Shown here piece after piece: positions 7,850 to 16,091 of a stretch of DNA of 64,000 bases. The stretch's first letter is position 1, and each line of letters begins with the position of its first letter. This DNA is from UBA1426 sp052034085 (GTDB lineage Bacteria > Bacillota > Clostridia > Peptostreptococcales > Anaerovoracaceae). A program made the translations under genes and the position numbers. Location of the stretch: the NCBI GenBank assembly GCA_052034085.1, contig JBPOJA010000005.1, positions 1 through 64,000 of the forward strand. Reading direction: 5' to 3'. The notes beneath the pieces were generated by a model. It worked only from the letters and a program-made list of their open reading frames with translations. It ran no database searches and was not told the DNA's origin.

Positions 7850-8057
7850 ATAACCTGAGAGTTTTCCTTGCCGCCTTCTGCCAATTTTTGCAGTGCTTAG
7901 ACAAATTGCCCCTTCGGTGCATATAAATATGCTTTCCAGAGTCCCGTCGGGATACGGTCCTTTTACCTGAGATTATCGTCTGAGGATGGCTTCCTCATGA
8001 CTTACACCTTCGGTGATGAAAGCCTTGCTTTCATCCTCTCCCGTATCTGTCATCCGG
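7850..8057 (-). ncRNA. Tandem glycine riboswitch
   Basis: Two aptamers lie one after another on the minus strand. The first shows GGGAGAGG (8035-8042), ACCGAAGG (8008-8015) and CTCAGGTAAAAGGACC (about 7957-7972). The second begins with GGACTCTGGA (7935-7944), has CACCGAAGG (about 7911-7919) and ends AACTCTCAGGTTA (7851-7863). These are the conserved pieces of the glycine riboswitch. The RNA leads into a terminator and then grdX-grdE-grdB, so free glycine should control glycine reductase expression. A weak upstream promoter (TTGTGA, 17 nt, TAATAG near 8062-8090) is possible but uncertain. Confidence 0.95.
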
Positions 8058-8159
8058 TTCTATTAAATTCGTTAACATTTTATCACAATCGAAATCGGGA
8101 TGCAACACAAAATATATTATTCGTCCGAACTTGTCGCAATTCCGACAAAAATGCTTGTT

Positions 8160-9335
8160 TTAAGTAGCTATTCTGTAGGCCATTTGACGATTCATGGATG
8201 TGATAACCTTGACATATCCGGCCAGTTTTTCGTCAAATTCTGCAGAGCCTGTGTCCACCAGCAGCGGCTTACCACCCAAGGCTATCATTTTGCTCTCTGT
8301 GGCAGCGATAATTATATTATCTTTCCCCACTTTCTCCAATACTTTGTAACTAAGCTGCTGATTGCCCCGGCCAAAAACATAGCCCTGGCCGCCTATAACT
8401 GTAACCACAACTTTCGCTTTCAGTTTTTGCTTTTCCATATCGTCCAGCAGGGCCAGAATCCCGGCCTCATTCAAATCTGAAGCAATAAGTTTTTTATTGA
8501 GAACAGCATCCACACCAAGCAAAGTTTTCTTCAGGCCTAAAACATCCATTATTGAGCGCATGGTTGTCCCCGGGCCTATCAGGTAGCATACATTATCCTC
8601 CATTGACGTGGCTATGTGTGAACCTATGGAAATCATGGTCTCCCGCTCTGTGGCCTGGCTGCCGGCTTTGGCACTTTGCATTAAAGTCCTTATATTTGGA
8701 ACCAGCATATAGCCGTAAAGCCTGGCAGAAACCCTGTCTGCACGAAATGCCTCTTCATCTATGTCCATCACTTCCGCTTCCCGGAGTTTTATATTGTTTC
8801 CCGCGGAAAGATAATATATAACCGCATCGCCGGCATGACCCGGCGTGTCGGCATATACCGCAGAATGGATTTTTACACCAGCGGGAATCCCGACTACTGG
8901 TAATTTTGTGTTTATCGAATTATACACATTTCTGGCAGTTCCGTCACCGCCTGCAAATACAATTAAGTCAGCGCCGGCATTATGCAAATCAATGGCAGCT
9001 CTCTCTGTATCCTTTCCGGTTGTGAGAATGAAATCATCTCGTCCTGAGACGGAATCCGCACTTAAATCCATGCCCGGCAAGCTGCCCACAACTTCCGGTT
9101 CGAACCCCAGAGAAACTGCCACGTCTTCACCCATCGGGCCGGGATATGTCAGCAGTTTAAAATCATCTTTGACCGGCACAAGCTTCTCCAGGGCTCGGGA
9201 AGCCTTGGCCGGTGCTTCTGCTACTGCACCCAAAGAAAAGGCTTTAGCGACGATGTCTCCACCGTCGCTGCCTTTAAGCCCAACTCTTCCTCCTATTCCT
9301 GCCAGTGGATTAATTATTAAACCAATTTTTTTCAA
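8160..9335 (-). CDS. NAD-kinase-like protein (AcoX-type ATP-NAD kinase family)
   Basis: This 391-residue protein has the NAD kinase/diacylglycerol kinase fold. It shows IINPLAGIGG at residues 8-16, the nucleotide-binding GGDGT at 129-133 and GIPAGVKIHSAV further on. Proteins of this group are often encoded beside amino-acid or acetoin degradation genes and are annotated as ATP-NAD kinases, though most are uncharacterised. It follows gcvPB by about 25 nt and is the last gene before the glycine riboswitch, so it probably belongs to the gcvP transcript. A plausible job is making NADP(H) for the NADPH-dependent thioredoxin reductase of the grd system; this is inference. Confidence 0.82.
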   Translation of the reverse strand: MKKIGLIINPLAGIGGRVGLKGSDGGDIVAKAFSLGAVAEAPAKASRALEKLVPVKDDFKLLTYPGPMGEDVAVSLGFEPEVVGSLPGMDLSADSVSGRDDFILTTGKDTERAAIDLHNAGADLIVFAGGDGTARNVYNSINTKLPVVGIPAGVKIHSAVYADTPGHAGDAVIYYLSAGNNIKLREAEVMDIDEEAFRADRVSARLYGYMLVPNIRTLMQSAKAGSQATERETMISIGSHIATSMEDNVCYLIGPGTTMRSIMDVLGLKKTLLGVDAVLNKKLIASDLNEAGILALLDDMEKQKLKAKVVVTVIGGQGYVFGRGNQQLSYKVLEKVGKDNIIIAATESKMIALGGKPLLVDTGSAEFDEKLAGYVKVITSMNRQMAYRIAT

Positions 9336-9360
9336 CTAAGCCCCCGCTATATTAAGACTT

Positions 9361-10932
9361 CTATTTCCTGTGCTTCTTCTTGTATGCCCTGTAGGTACAG
9401 GCCCATCTGTCCGGATCCTCCACCAGGGAATCGTCCAGAATTTTAGCCGTTCCCTTTGCGTGAGGTGCATTCATGAGGAATTCAGGATTCTCATGGGCCT
9501 CTTTTACGCACTGTGCAAGGGCGGCCGCCCAATACTCCAGATCCTCCTTTGAGTAAGTTTCACAGGGTTCAGGTGTGAAAGGTTCGGGAACTATCCAGGG
9601 ATGATGGCTGGTCCAGTAACCCTGAATACCGAAATCGCTGAGTCTGTTTTTAATTTCCATGGTGCCCATTCCGGTTTCTTCCTTAACTCCTTCCAGGCTG
9701 TACCTTGCCTGCTCAAGTCTCCTCTTACCCTCAGCGTAAGGCCTGCTGACACCAGGGATTTCAAGCAGCAGTTTATCAAGGTAGTTGTTGTTCAACACTG
9801 AGATATGGGCTGCGGTCTTCAAGCCCACTGCACCCATGCTCATAATCCAGGCATATGCTTTTATAACGCATTCCAGGTTGCCCATAAAGCTTCTGACCTT
9901 CCCGATGCTGTGGGGCCTGTCATAATCCAGGAAGTATTTCGAACCATCGAACTCCACGGTGGGAACGGGCAGATATTTTGCCAGTTCTTCCCTAACACCG
10001 TAAGCCCCCGCTGCCGGGCCTTCACAACCATGCGGGGATGAAAAGGTTTTGTGCAAATTGAAATGGCACGCATCAAAGCCTGCATCAAAAGCCCTTGCCA
10101 TGCCCATGATTCCGTTGGCGTTGGCCTGATCGTAGAAGCACAGGCCTCCTGCTTCATGAACCACTTTCACATATTCTGCCACCCTGGGATTGAATATACC
10201 TGTATCCTCGGGATTGGTAAACATAATGCCGGCAGTCCGATCAGAAACAATAGCTTTTAATGCCTCCAGGTCCGGATAACCATTCTCGTCCGGCATAAGT
10301 GTGATTACTTTGAAGCCTGCAGTGGCCGGTGTCGCCCCGTCGCAGGGATGGGAGAATATTGTCGTAATAACCTCGTCTCTCTGCCCCAGTTTGCCTCTTT
10401 CTTCATGATACTTTCTCAGAAGGCAGGCATTGGTGTAGGTGGCATGGGATCCGCCCCCCGGCTGGAAGGTGAATTTGTGCATGCCGGAAACTTCCTTCAA
10501 AAACCCTTCAAGCCCGTGAACGATTTTCAAGATGCCCTGCAGGGTATCTTCAGGCTGCAAAGGATGAAGATCAGCAAATTTGCTGGAGCTCACCACTCTC
10601 TCGTGCATCTTGGGACTGTATTTCATTGTACAGGTGCCTTCCCCAATATCAGAGCCCAGATCCATTCCCAGAGTCATTTGAGAAAGCCTCAGATAATGCT
10701 GCAGGACGTGGTACTGGGAAACTTCGGGCAAATTAACCGGAGCCTTTCTTCTGAGTCCATCCGGAACCAGTTTTGCCGCCGGGCCCAGTTTATCGGTAAT
10801 TTCTTTAGATGCCGAAGGAGGAATTATGCCTCTTTCGCCTTTTCTGCCCATATCCATTATGAGGGGTTCATCCCATGCGGCAGAATGATATCTTCTCAGT
10901 TTAACGTCTTTCTTATTGAGTTCCTTTGTCAT
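9361..10932 (-). CDS. gcvPB: Glycine dehydrogenase (decarboxylating) subunit 2
   Basis: This is the C-terminal half of the split P protein of the glycine cleavage system, 523 residues. The PLP-binding lysine is Lys295 in FNLHKTFSSPHG. QPGGGSHATYTN near 157-168 and GEGTCTMKYSP near 98-107 are typical. With GcvPA it decarboxylates glycine and loads the aminomethyl group on lipoyl protein H. Its start overlaps the gcvPA stop by 4 nt (ATGA), indicating translational coupling. Neither gcvT nor gcvH is in the window. Confidence 0.96.
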   Translation of the reverse strand: MTKELNKKDVKLRRYHSAAWDEPLIMDMGRKGERGIIPPSASKEITDKLGPAAKLVPDGLRRKAPVNLPEVSQYHVLQHYLRLSQMTLGMDLGSDIGEGTCTMKYSPKMHERVVSSSKFADLHPLQPEDTLQGILKIVHGLEGFLKEVSGMHKFTFQPGGGSHATYTNACLLRKYHEERGKLGQRDEVITTIFSHPCDGATPATAGFKVITLMPDENGYPDLEALKAIVSDRTAGIMFTNPEDTGIFNPRVAEYVKVVHEAGGLCFYDQANANGIMGMARAFDAGFDACHFNLHKTFSSPHGCEGPAAGAYGVREELAKYLPVPTVEFDGSKYFLDYDRPHSIGKVRSFMGNLECVIKAYAWIMSMGAVGLKTAAHISVLNNNYLDKLLLEIPGVSRPYAEGKRRLEQARYSLEGVKEETGMGTMEIKNRLSDFGIQGYWTSHHPWIVPEPFTPEPCETYSKEDLEYWAAALAQCVKEAHENPEFLMNAPHAKGTAKILDDSLVEDPDRWACTYRAYKKKHRK

Positions 10933-12335
10933 TTTGCCACCACCTCCTTAAGGGCTTCTGCCAGTTTGTCAATATCTGCTTTGTTATGCATTTCGGTTAC
11001 ACAGAACAGGGCACTTTTGCCCAGGGCAGGGAAACTGTCGCTTAAGTCTATGCCGCCGAAAATCTTTTTAGCTGCCAAAGCCTTATTGATTTCCGCAACA
11101 GTTTTATCTGTTCCGTCAAAATTTACCACAAACTCTTTGAAGGTGGTATCAAACAGGGTCTTTAACCCGGGAATCTGCCCCAGGATCTGTTTTGCATAAT
11201 TGGAGTTGTAAAGAATGGTCTCGCCGATTTCTTCCATGCCCTGTGGTCCCATAAGCGCCATGTAAACTGCGGCTGCGATGGTCCACAATCCCGATGCTGT
11301 TCCCACCCAGTCCTTGGCTTTGTCCCTGGCTTCGTAGGATGTCCTTTCAGGCAGAACTTCAGCATAGGCGTATTGACCCTCCACCTGGGTCTCTGCGATT
11401 GTATATATTGCAAGTGGGCATTCTGCCAGATATTTTGCCTCATCCCTGAAGGCTATAAATCCCGACTGTCCGCCGCCGCAAAGCATGTGCACACCGATGG
11501 ATTGAAGATCTCCGCATATGATGTCGGCACCATAAGAGGCTGGCGGCGCCAGCACGCCCAGGGAAACAGGATCGACACCTACAACCACTTCTGCTCCGAA
11601 TTTTTTAGCCAGGGTGGAAATGTTCTCAGGTGATTTTTCCATAGTTCCAAAATAGCCCGGCACTTCGAAATATACGGCCGCAACTTCATCGCTGAGCTTG
11701 CTTTCCAGATCCTTCATATCTATCAGCCCGGTGTCCAAATCCATATCAATCAGTTCAATTTTAATGCTGTTAGCCATGATTTCGGGCTGGCACAGGGTCC
11801 TCATCTGAGCCAGTCTCTCAGGGCTGACTGATGCCGGAACCAATACTTTATTGCGACCTGTAAGCCTTGAGGCCATGCGGAGTGACAGCCCCGCCGCAGC
11901 TCCCCAATCATAGATTGGCTCGCTGACGGCATCCACATCCAGCATTTCCCCCATCATGCTATAAAATTCAAATCTGGCCTGGAATTTTCCCAGGTCTGCG
12001 TAGGTATTGCCGCAATAAGCCGTGACGAATTCTGCCCTGTTGACTATTTCATCCACCACAGCAGGAACATAATGGGGCCAGCAGCCACCGCCTAAAAAGC
12101 TCAAATAATCCTTGGTGCTGACGTTCTTTTCCAGTATTTCATCCAGATGCCGGCGCAATTCCCACTCGGAAGGTATGGGATCCGGCAGATTCATCTCTCC
12201 CTTGAAGCGAAGGTGGTCAGGAATTTCACTGTATAATTCCTCTATATCCTTAATTCCCAGTGCCTCCATCATTTCCGCCTTAACTTCGGGCGCGGAGTTG
12301 GGAATATAAGGATGGACAAAGTTCTTTTCGCTCAT
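10929..12335 (-). CDS. gcvPA: Glycine dehydrogenase (decarboxylating) subunit 1
   Basis: This is the N-terminal half of the split P protein, 468 residues from the ATG at 12335. That ATG was preferred over a TTG six bases upstream because AGGAGG lies 7 nt before the ATG but almost touches the TTG. Family features include the start FVHPYIPNS, YDWGAAAGLSLRMASRLTGR and the conserved LGGGCWPHYVP. It works as a heterodimer with GcvPB, with which it overlaps. The upstream neighbour is an SDR gene 24 nt away on the same strand. Confidence 0.96.
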   Translation of the reverse strand: MSEKNFVHPYIPNSAPEVKAEMMEALGIKDIEELYSEIPDHLRFKGEMNLPDPIPSEWELRRHLDEILEKNVSTKDYLSFLGGGCWPHYVPAVVDEIVNRAEFVTAYCGNTYADLGKFQARFEFYSMMGEMLDVDAVSEPIYDWGAAAGLSLRMASRLTGRNKVLVPASVSPERLAQMRTLCQPEIMANSIKIELIDMDLDTGLIDMKDLESKLSDEVAAVYFEVPGYFGTMEKSPENISTLAKKFGAEVVVGVDPVSLGVLAPPASYGADIICGDLQSIGVHMLCGGGQSGFIAFRDEAKYLAECPLAIYTIAETQVEGQYAYAEVLPERTSYEARDKAKDWVGTASGLWTIAAAVYMALMGPQGMEEIGETILYNSNYAKQILGQIPGLKTLFDTTFKEFVVNFDGTDKTVAEINKALAAKKIFGGIDLSDSFPALGKSALFCVTEMHNKADIDKLAEALKEVVAK

Positions 12336-12359
12336 GCTCAATCCTCCTAAATAAACAGT

Positions 12360-13130
12360 TTATTTCTTTAATAAAGCCTCTATCATTTGAGTGCTGGGGC
12401 CTGCCTTAAGGCCTCCATCAATATAAATGTCTTCTCCGGTAATGTAGGCGCAGTCATCAGATGCCAGAAAGTGGTATAAGGCCGCCGCTTCCTCGGGTTT
12501 GCACATCCTACCCAGGGGTGTTGTGATTTTCATAACCATCAGTTCAGTTTCACAGCCCTCGGCATAGGCCATGGGTGTATCTATGGTATTTGGGCAGATG
12601 CAGTTGACTCTCACCCTACGATGAGCCAGTTCAATGGCAGCTGCTTTGGTAAGCCCCACCACTGCACATTTTGATGCTATGTAGGCTCCGTAGCCGGCAT
12701 AATCTCCGTTGGCTGAATTTGACGCAGTATTGAGAATTACGCCGCCATCGGCCACATATTTTGATGCATATTTCAACCCGTATACCACTCCGAAAACATT
12801 GACTGCGAACATCTTCTGAAAATATTCCTCGTCAGCATCAGCCAACAGTTGCTCCGGTAAAATAATACCGGCATTATTTACCATGATATCCAGCCTGCCA
12901 TATTTTTCGTGAACGGATTTTACCAGAAATTCAACCTGAGCCTCTCTGGTTACGTCCGTTTGAATGAAATCGCAGCCTAAATTTGTTGCAATCCCCGCTG
13001 CTCCGGGGTCAATGTCGGCAATTGTAACAAGGGCCCCTGCTTCAATAAATCTTTTTACGGTGGCCAGACCAAGTCCGGAACCTCCGCCTGTCACTATTGC
13101 GACTTTATCTGACAGAGAAAAATGCTTCAT
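12360..13130 (-). CDS. SDR family oxidoreductase (module 1)
   Basis: This is a classical short-chain dehydrogenase/reductase of 256 residues. The cofactor motif TGGGSGLG is near residues 14-21, NNAG near 86-89, a catalytic Tyr-x3-Lys in YIASK, and the C-terminal YITGEDIYIDGG. An Asp after the second beta strand (IADID) suggests NAD(H) rather than NADP(H). The substrate is unknown. It lies between a saccharopine-dehydrogenase-like gene and gcvPA with gaps of about 25 nt. Its base composition is like gcvPA and unlike the AT-rich genes upstream. A second SDR occurs in the paralogous unit at 17.9 kb. Confidence 0.88.
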   Translation of the reverse strand: MKHFSLSDKVAIVTGGGSGLGLATVKRFIEAGALVTIADIDPGAAGIATNLGCDFIQTDVTREAQVEFLVKSVHEKYGRLDIMVNNAGIILPEQLLADADEEYFQKMFAVNVFGVVYGLKYASKYVADGGVILNTASNSANGDYAGYGAYIASKCAVVGLTKAAAIELAHRRVRVNCICPNTIDTPMAYAEGCETELMVMKITTPLGRMCKPEEAAALYHFLASDDCAYITGEDIYIDGGLKAGPSTQMIEALLKK

Positions 13131-13154
13131 CTTTTCTCCTTTTTTTGCAATCTG

Positions 13155-14366
13155 CTATAACTCTTCCCATTTATAAGGAATTCCAGTATTAAAGAATAGT
13201 TCGAAGAATCTTTCAGGATCAAGCTCTTCCGGAAGGTTTATTCCTTCATGCAAACCGTTCCCGCCTTCAATTATCATTTTTGCTCCAATTATTGCGGGCA
13301 AAGCGATGCTGATTAACGAAGTACCGAACAGTTTATATAATTCTTTGGCATTTCCTGTCAGTTTCGGACAATGTACTTTGTATTCAACTCTTTCACCATC
13401 CTTTGTACCTTCTATAATAAGCACCCCAGGTATCGCCACTGACTTATCTAATTCATCAAGTTTTTCTGGATTTTCGTCAAAATACGCATTCCCTGGATTA
13501 GGTACATGGCTTACTAAATAGTCTATCGGTTTAAACTTACCGCCGCCATATTCAATCTCTTTTTGGGAGGCTAATCCTAAAGCTATAAAAGCAGCAGCGG
13601 GTCTGGCAACATAATACTTGAAATCACAGTATTCTATGCCCTTTTTAATTATTATAGGTGTGCTAACAACTTCTTCATGAGTATGATGAGACACAAGCAT
13701 ATTTCCAGTTGGCTGTGGGAAAGGAAAATCTTCGATTTCAGAAAAAGGTGGTTGCACTTCAAATTTACCATCACGAAAGACATAACATGGATTTGAAAAG
13801 TCAATCAGTGCTTGTTTGGGTGACCAACCAGGATTCCATGGATCTGTAACATCACCAAACTCCCCAAGATTCAATTTCTTTTTACCAAGCCTATATTTTA
13901 CACTCTTTACTGTATCCAACTTGTCACAATAATACCTGACAACGACATTCAGGAAACCTGGTGACAAGCCACAACCAAGCAGAACCTTCACACTCTTTTC
14001 TCTCAATTCTTTATCGAGATAAATCTCTTGTCCTAATGCGAATTGATCTAAATAAGGCTCATCAAAAGATGTGCTGACATAATTTATCCCTACTTCTAAT
14101 GCTGCTTTGATAACAGTGGGGCCAAGCCATACAGGTGTCATATCAATGATACAGTCCATACCTTCAGCGGCTTTCTTTATTTCTTCAATGTTTCTGCAAT
14201 CCAATTGTAGAACAGAAATTTTAGGGCTATTCACCTTTTCTGCCACCCTTTGCGCTACCTTTATATCTGCATCGGCGAGCAAAACATTATTTATTTCTCT
14301 ATCTCTTGCCATTATCGAGGCACATGGACCCCCTTGTCCTCCTGCTCCTAAGAGTAAAATATTCAT
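13155..14366 (-). CDS. Saccharopine dehydrogenase family protein
   Basis: This 403-residue protein starts with a Rossmann fold (GAGGQGG at residues 7-13, then LLADAD) and continues with the alpha/beta catalytic domain of the saccharopine dehydrogenase/lysine dehydrogenase family (GCGLSPGF, NPGWSPKQAL). Such enzymes oxidise secondary amines or amino acids with NAD(P). The substrate cannot be read from the sequence. TTGGAGG lies before the ATG. The gene follows an NhaC-type transporter by 32 nt under a sigma-54 promoter. Base composition is visibly AT-rich compared with the SDR and gcvP genes downstream. Confidence 0.85.
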   Translation of the reverse strand: MNILLLGAGGQGGPCASIMARDREINNVLLADADIKVAQRVAEKVNSPKISVLQLDCRNIEEIKKAAEGMDCIIDMTPVWLGPTVIKAALEVGINYVSTSFDEPYLDQFALGQEIYLDKELREKSVKVLLGCGLSPGFLNVVVRYYCDKLDTVKSVKYRLGKKKLNLGEFGDVTDPWNPGWSPKQALIDFSNPCYVFRDGKFEVQPPFSEIEDFPFPQPTGNMLVSHHTHEEVVSTPIIIKKGIEYCDFKYYVARPAAAFIALGLASQKEIEYGGGKFKPIDYLVSHVPNPGNAYFDENPEKLDELDKSVAIPGVLIIEGTKDGERVEYKVHCPKLTGNAKELYKLFGTSLISIALPAIIGAKMIIEGGNGLHEGINLPEELDPERFFELFFNTGIPYKWEEL

Positions 14367-14398
14367 TCTTTACCTCCAATTACTTTAATTATAAACAA

Positions 14399-15763
14399 TT
14401 AAAATGCGAATCCAACAATTAAATACCCGATACATGCAAATCCTGCACCTATCAGTGCATATGGTAACTGCGTAAGGCAATGATCCATGTTATCAATCCT
14501 TACTGCAGCGGAAGACAATACGGTAACATCAGCATAAAAACATGCGTGAGCGCCAAAAATAGCACCTGATAATATCGTTCCAAATACCAAAGGTATACTT
14601 ACTCCCACCGCTGCAGCGAGTGGTACTACAATAGGGGTTATAACAGCCGGAATAGACCAAATGCTACTAGTGACGAATGCTAGTGTGGATACAACAATGA
14701 AAGACAATGCCGGTAAAAGAGCAGGGCTCATATATGGAGCTACAGTTGACACCACATAGTCTGGCATTCCTATTGTTAAAACTCCTACTCTAAGTATATA
14801 GCCACAGACGATAATTACGGCCATCCAAACCATGTCTTCCATACCCTCAACTATACATTCGGATATTTTATCAAAAGTCATAACTTTACCAGGTATATAC
14901 ATTACTATACAAGTTACAATCCCAAATATTACACCATAAAGAATATCATCAAAAACCACAGTAACTGCAACGATTACAGCTAATGGTACGAGAAAATATT
15001 GAACTCCAACATCCTTTTGCTCATCCGAAACAATGAGCTCATTATGCTTTTTGCTATTATCTGAATATGGTTGACCCGTTGTTTCAGTTCTTTCCCAGGC
15101 TTTTTTCATTGGCCCAATTCTGGGGATTATTCCAAAAATTACAAGTGGCACAATTATTACACAAATCCACGCATAAAAGGCCCAGGGTATAGCCGAATAA
15201 TATGCAGCCATGCCATCACCTAGGTATTCTGCTTCCGGTTGTCTTGCAAAAACTCCTGAAAAATATACTACCCATGCAGAAATGGGGATAATTACACAAA
15301 CAGGTGCTGAAGTGCTATCCAAAACATAAGCCAACATTTCTCTTGGTGCTCTATTTTTATCAGTTGTATCAATCATCGCATTTGCAGTAGTCATAATGCT
15401 GAGATAATCATCGATAAAAATTATCAACCCAATTATCCAGGCAATGAATAATGATTTTTTTGCAGATGTGGCATATCTCCCGGCAATTTTCGAAAAGGCT
15501 TGAGTTGCTTTTGATTCTCGCAACAACCTGATCATGCTTCCAAATAGTAACGATATCAGAACAACCCACATAGTATCTTCATCAGATACTGCTTCACAAA
15601 TTAAATCAATAAATGGCGTCACAAATCCAAATCCATAAGCAATGACATAACTAATCAAACCACCCAACAAAAGCATTTCCCATGTTTTTCTCGTCCATAT
15701 GGCAAAAACGACAACAAATACAGCAGGCAATAAGGTTATGATTCCATAATTCGTAACTTCCAT
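14399..15763 (-). CDS. NhaC-family transporter (module 1)
   Basis: This 454-residue integral membrane protein has about eleven to twelve hydrophobic segments. FIDDYLSIMTTANAMID, STSAPVCVIIPISAWV and GAHACFYADVTVLSSAA are typical of the NhaC Na+/H+ antiporter family. Members close to amino-acid catabolic genes may exchange or import organic substrates rather than only Na+/H+, so the cargo is open. It is the first gene of a six-gene unit ending in gcvPA-gcvPB and the NAD-kinase-like gene. A sigma-54 promoter lies at 15892-15907. It is a paralogue of the transporter at 20.2 kb. Confidence 0.88.
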   Translation of the reverse strand: MEVTNYGIITLLPAVFVVVFAIWTRKTWEMLLLGGLISYVIAYGFGFVTPFIDLICEAVSDEDTMWVVLISLLFGSMIRLLRESKATQAFSKIAGRYATSAKKSLFIAWIIGLIIFIDDYLSIMTTANAMIDTTDKNRAPREMLAYVLDSTSAPVCVIIPISAWVVYFSGVFARQPEAEYLGDGMAAYYSAIPWAFYAWICVIIVPLVIFGIIPRIGPMKKAWERTETTGQPYSDNSKKHNELIVSDEQKDVGVQYFLVPLAVIVAVTVVFDDILYGVIFGIVTCIVMYIPGKVMTFDKISECIVEGMEDMVWMAVIIVCGYILRVGVLTIGMPDYVVSTVAPYMSPALLPALSFIVVSTLAFVTSSIWSIPAVITPIVVPLAAAVGVSIPLVFGTILSGAIFGAHACFYADVTVLSSAAVRIDNMDHCLTQLPYALIGAGFACIGYLIVGFAF

Positions 15764-15891
15764 ATTTCACCCTCCCTTACAATGTGAATTCAATAATAGA
15801 TACAGTAAACCTCATTCTATCTTGACAATCCCCTCCTTAATGATTAGCGCAAGTAAAAAATATTTGAATTGTCGTATCTACTTCTCCAAAA

Positions 15892-15907
15892 CGCAACTAC
15901 CATGCCA
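15892..15907 (-). promoter_or_regulatory. Sigma-54 promoter of the module 1 transporter operon
   Basis: The minus strand reads TGGCATGGTAGTTGCG. This fits the -24/-12 consensus TGGCACG-N4-TTGCW with one change in the -24 box and one at the last base. It lies about 130 nt before the transporter start codon. The gene transcribed divergently encodes a sigma-54 activator. Confidence 0.82.
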
Positions 15908-15988
15908 ATTTAATTTATAAAAGATAATCACCATAATTGAACTCTTTTCATGCTCACTTATGATGGATTAAGAAAAAGCAAAGTGAAT

Positions 15989-16020
15989 ATTTTCATAATT
16001 GACAATTCAATTATGAAAAT
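15989..16020. promoter_or_regulatory. Perfect 14-bp inverted repeat, probable activator binding site
   Basis: ATTTTCATAATTGA (15989-16002) is repeated in perfect inversion (16007-16020) around CAAT. The site is about 110 nt upstream of the sigma-54 -12 element of the transporter operon and touches the -35 box of the activator's own promoter. It can therefore serve as an enhancer in one direction and an autoregulatory operator in the other. A near match (CCATAATTGA) lies at 15931-15940, and the same core TCATAATTGA occurs at 21741-21750 before the second transporter. Confidence 0.75.
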
Positions 16021-16048
16021 TGACAAATCAGACTGTCTAAAATACAAT
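16020..16048 (+). promoter_or_regulatory. Sigma-A promoter of the module 1 activator
   Basis: TTGACA (16020-16025), a 17-nt spacer and TACAAT (16043-16048) lie 43 nt before the start codon of the activator gene. The -35 box abuts the inverted repeat at 15989-16020. Between 15764 and 16091 no gene is visible; the region holds these regulatory sites. Confidence 0.75.
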
Positions 16049-16091
16049 GAATTTGAGGAAATTAAACATAGTTTAATGGGGGACAAAAATT

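Noticed and set aside
10348..11199. 283-codon open frame on the plus strand
   Set aside because: It is antisense to gcvPB and gcvPA, both clearly conserved.
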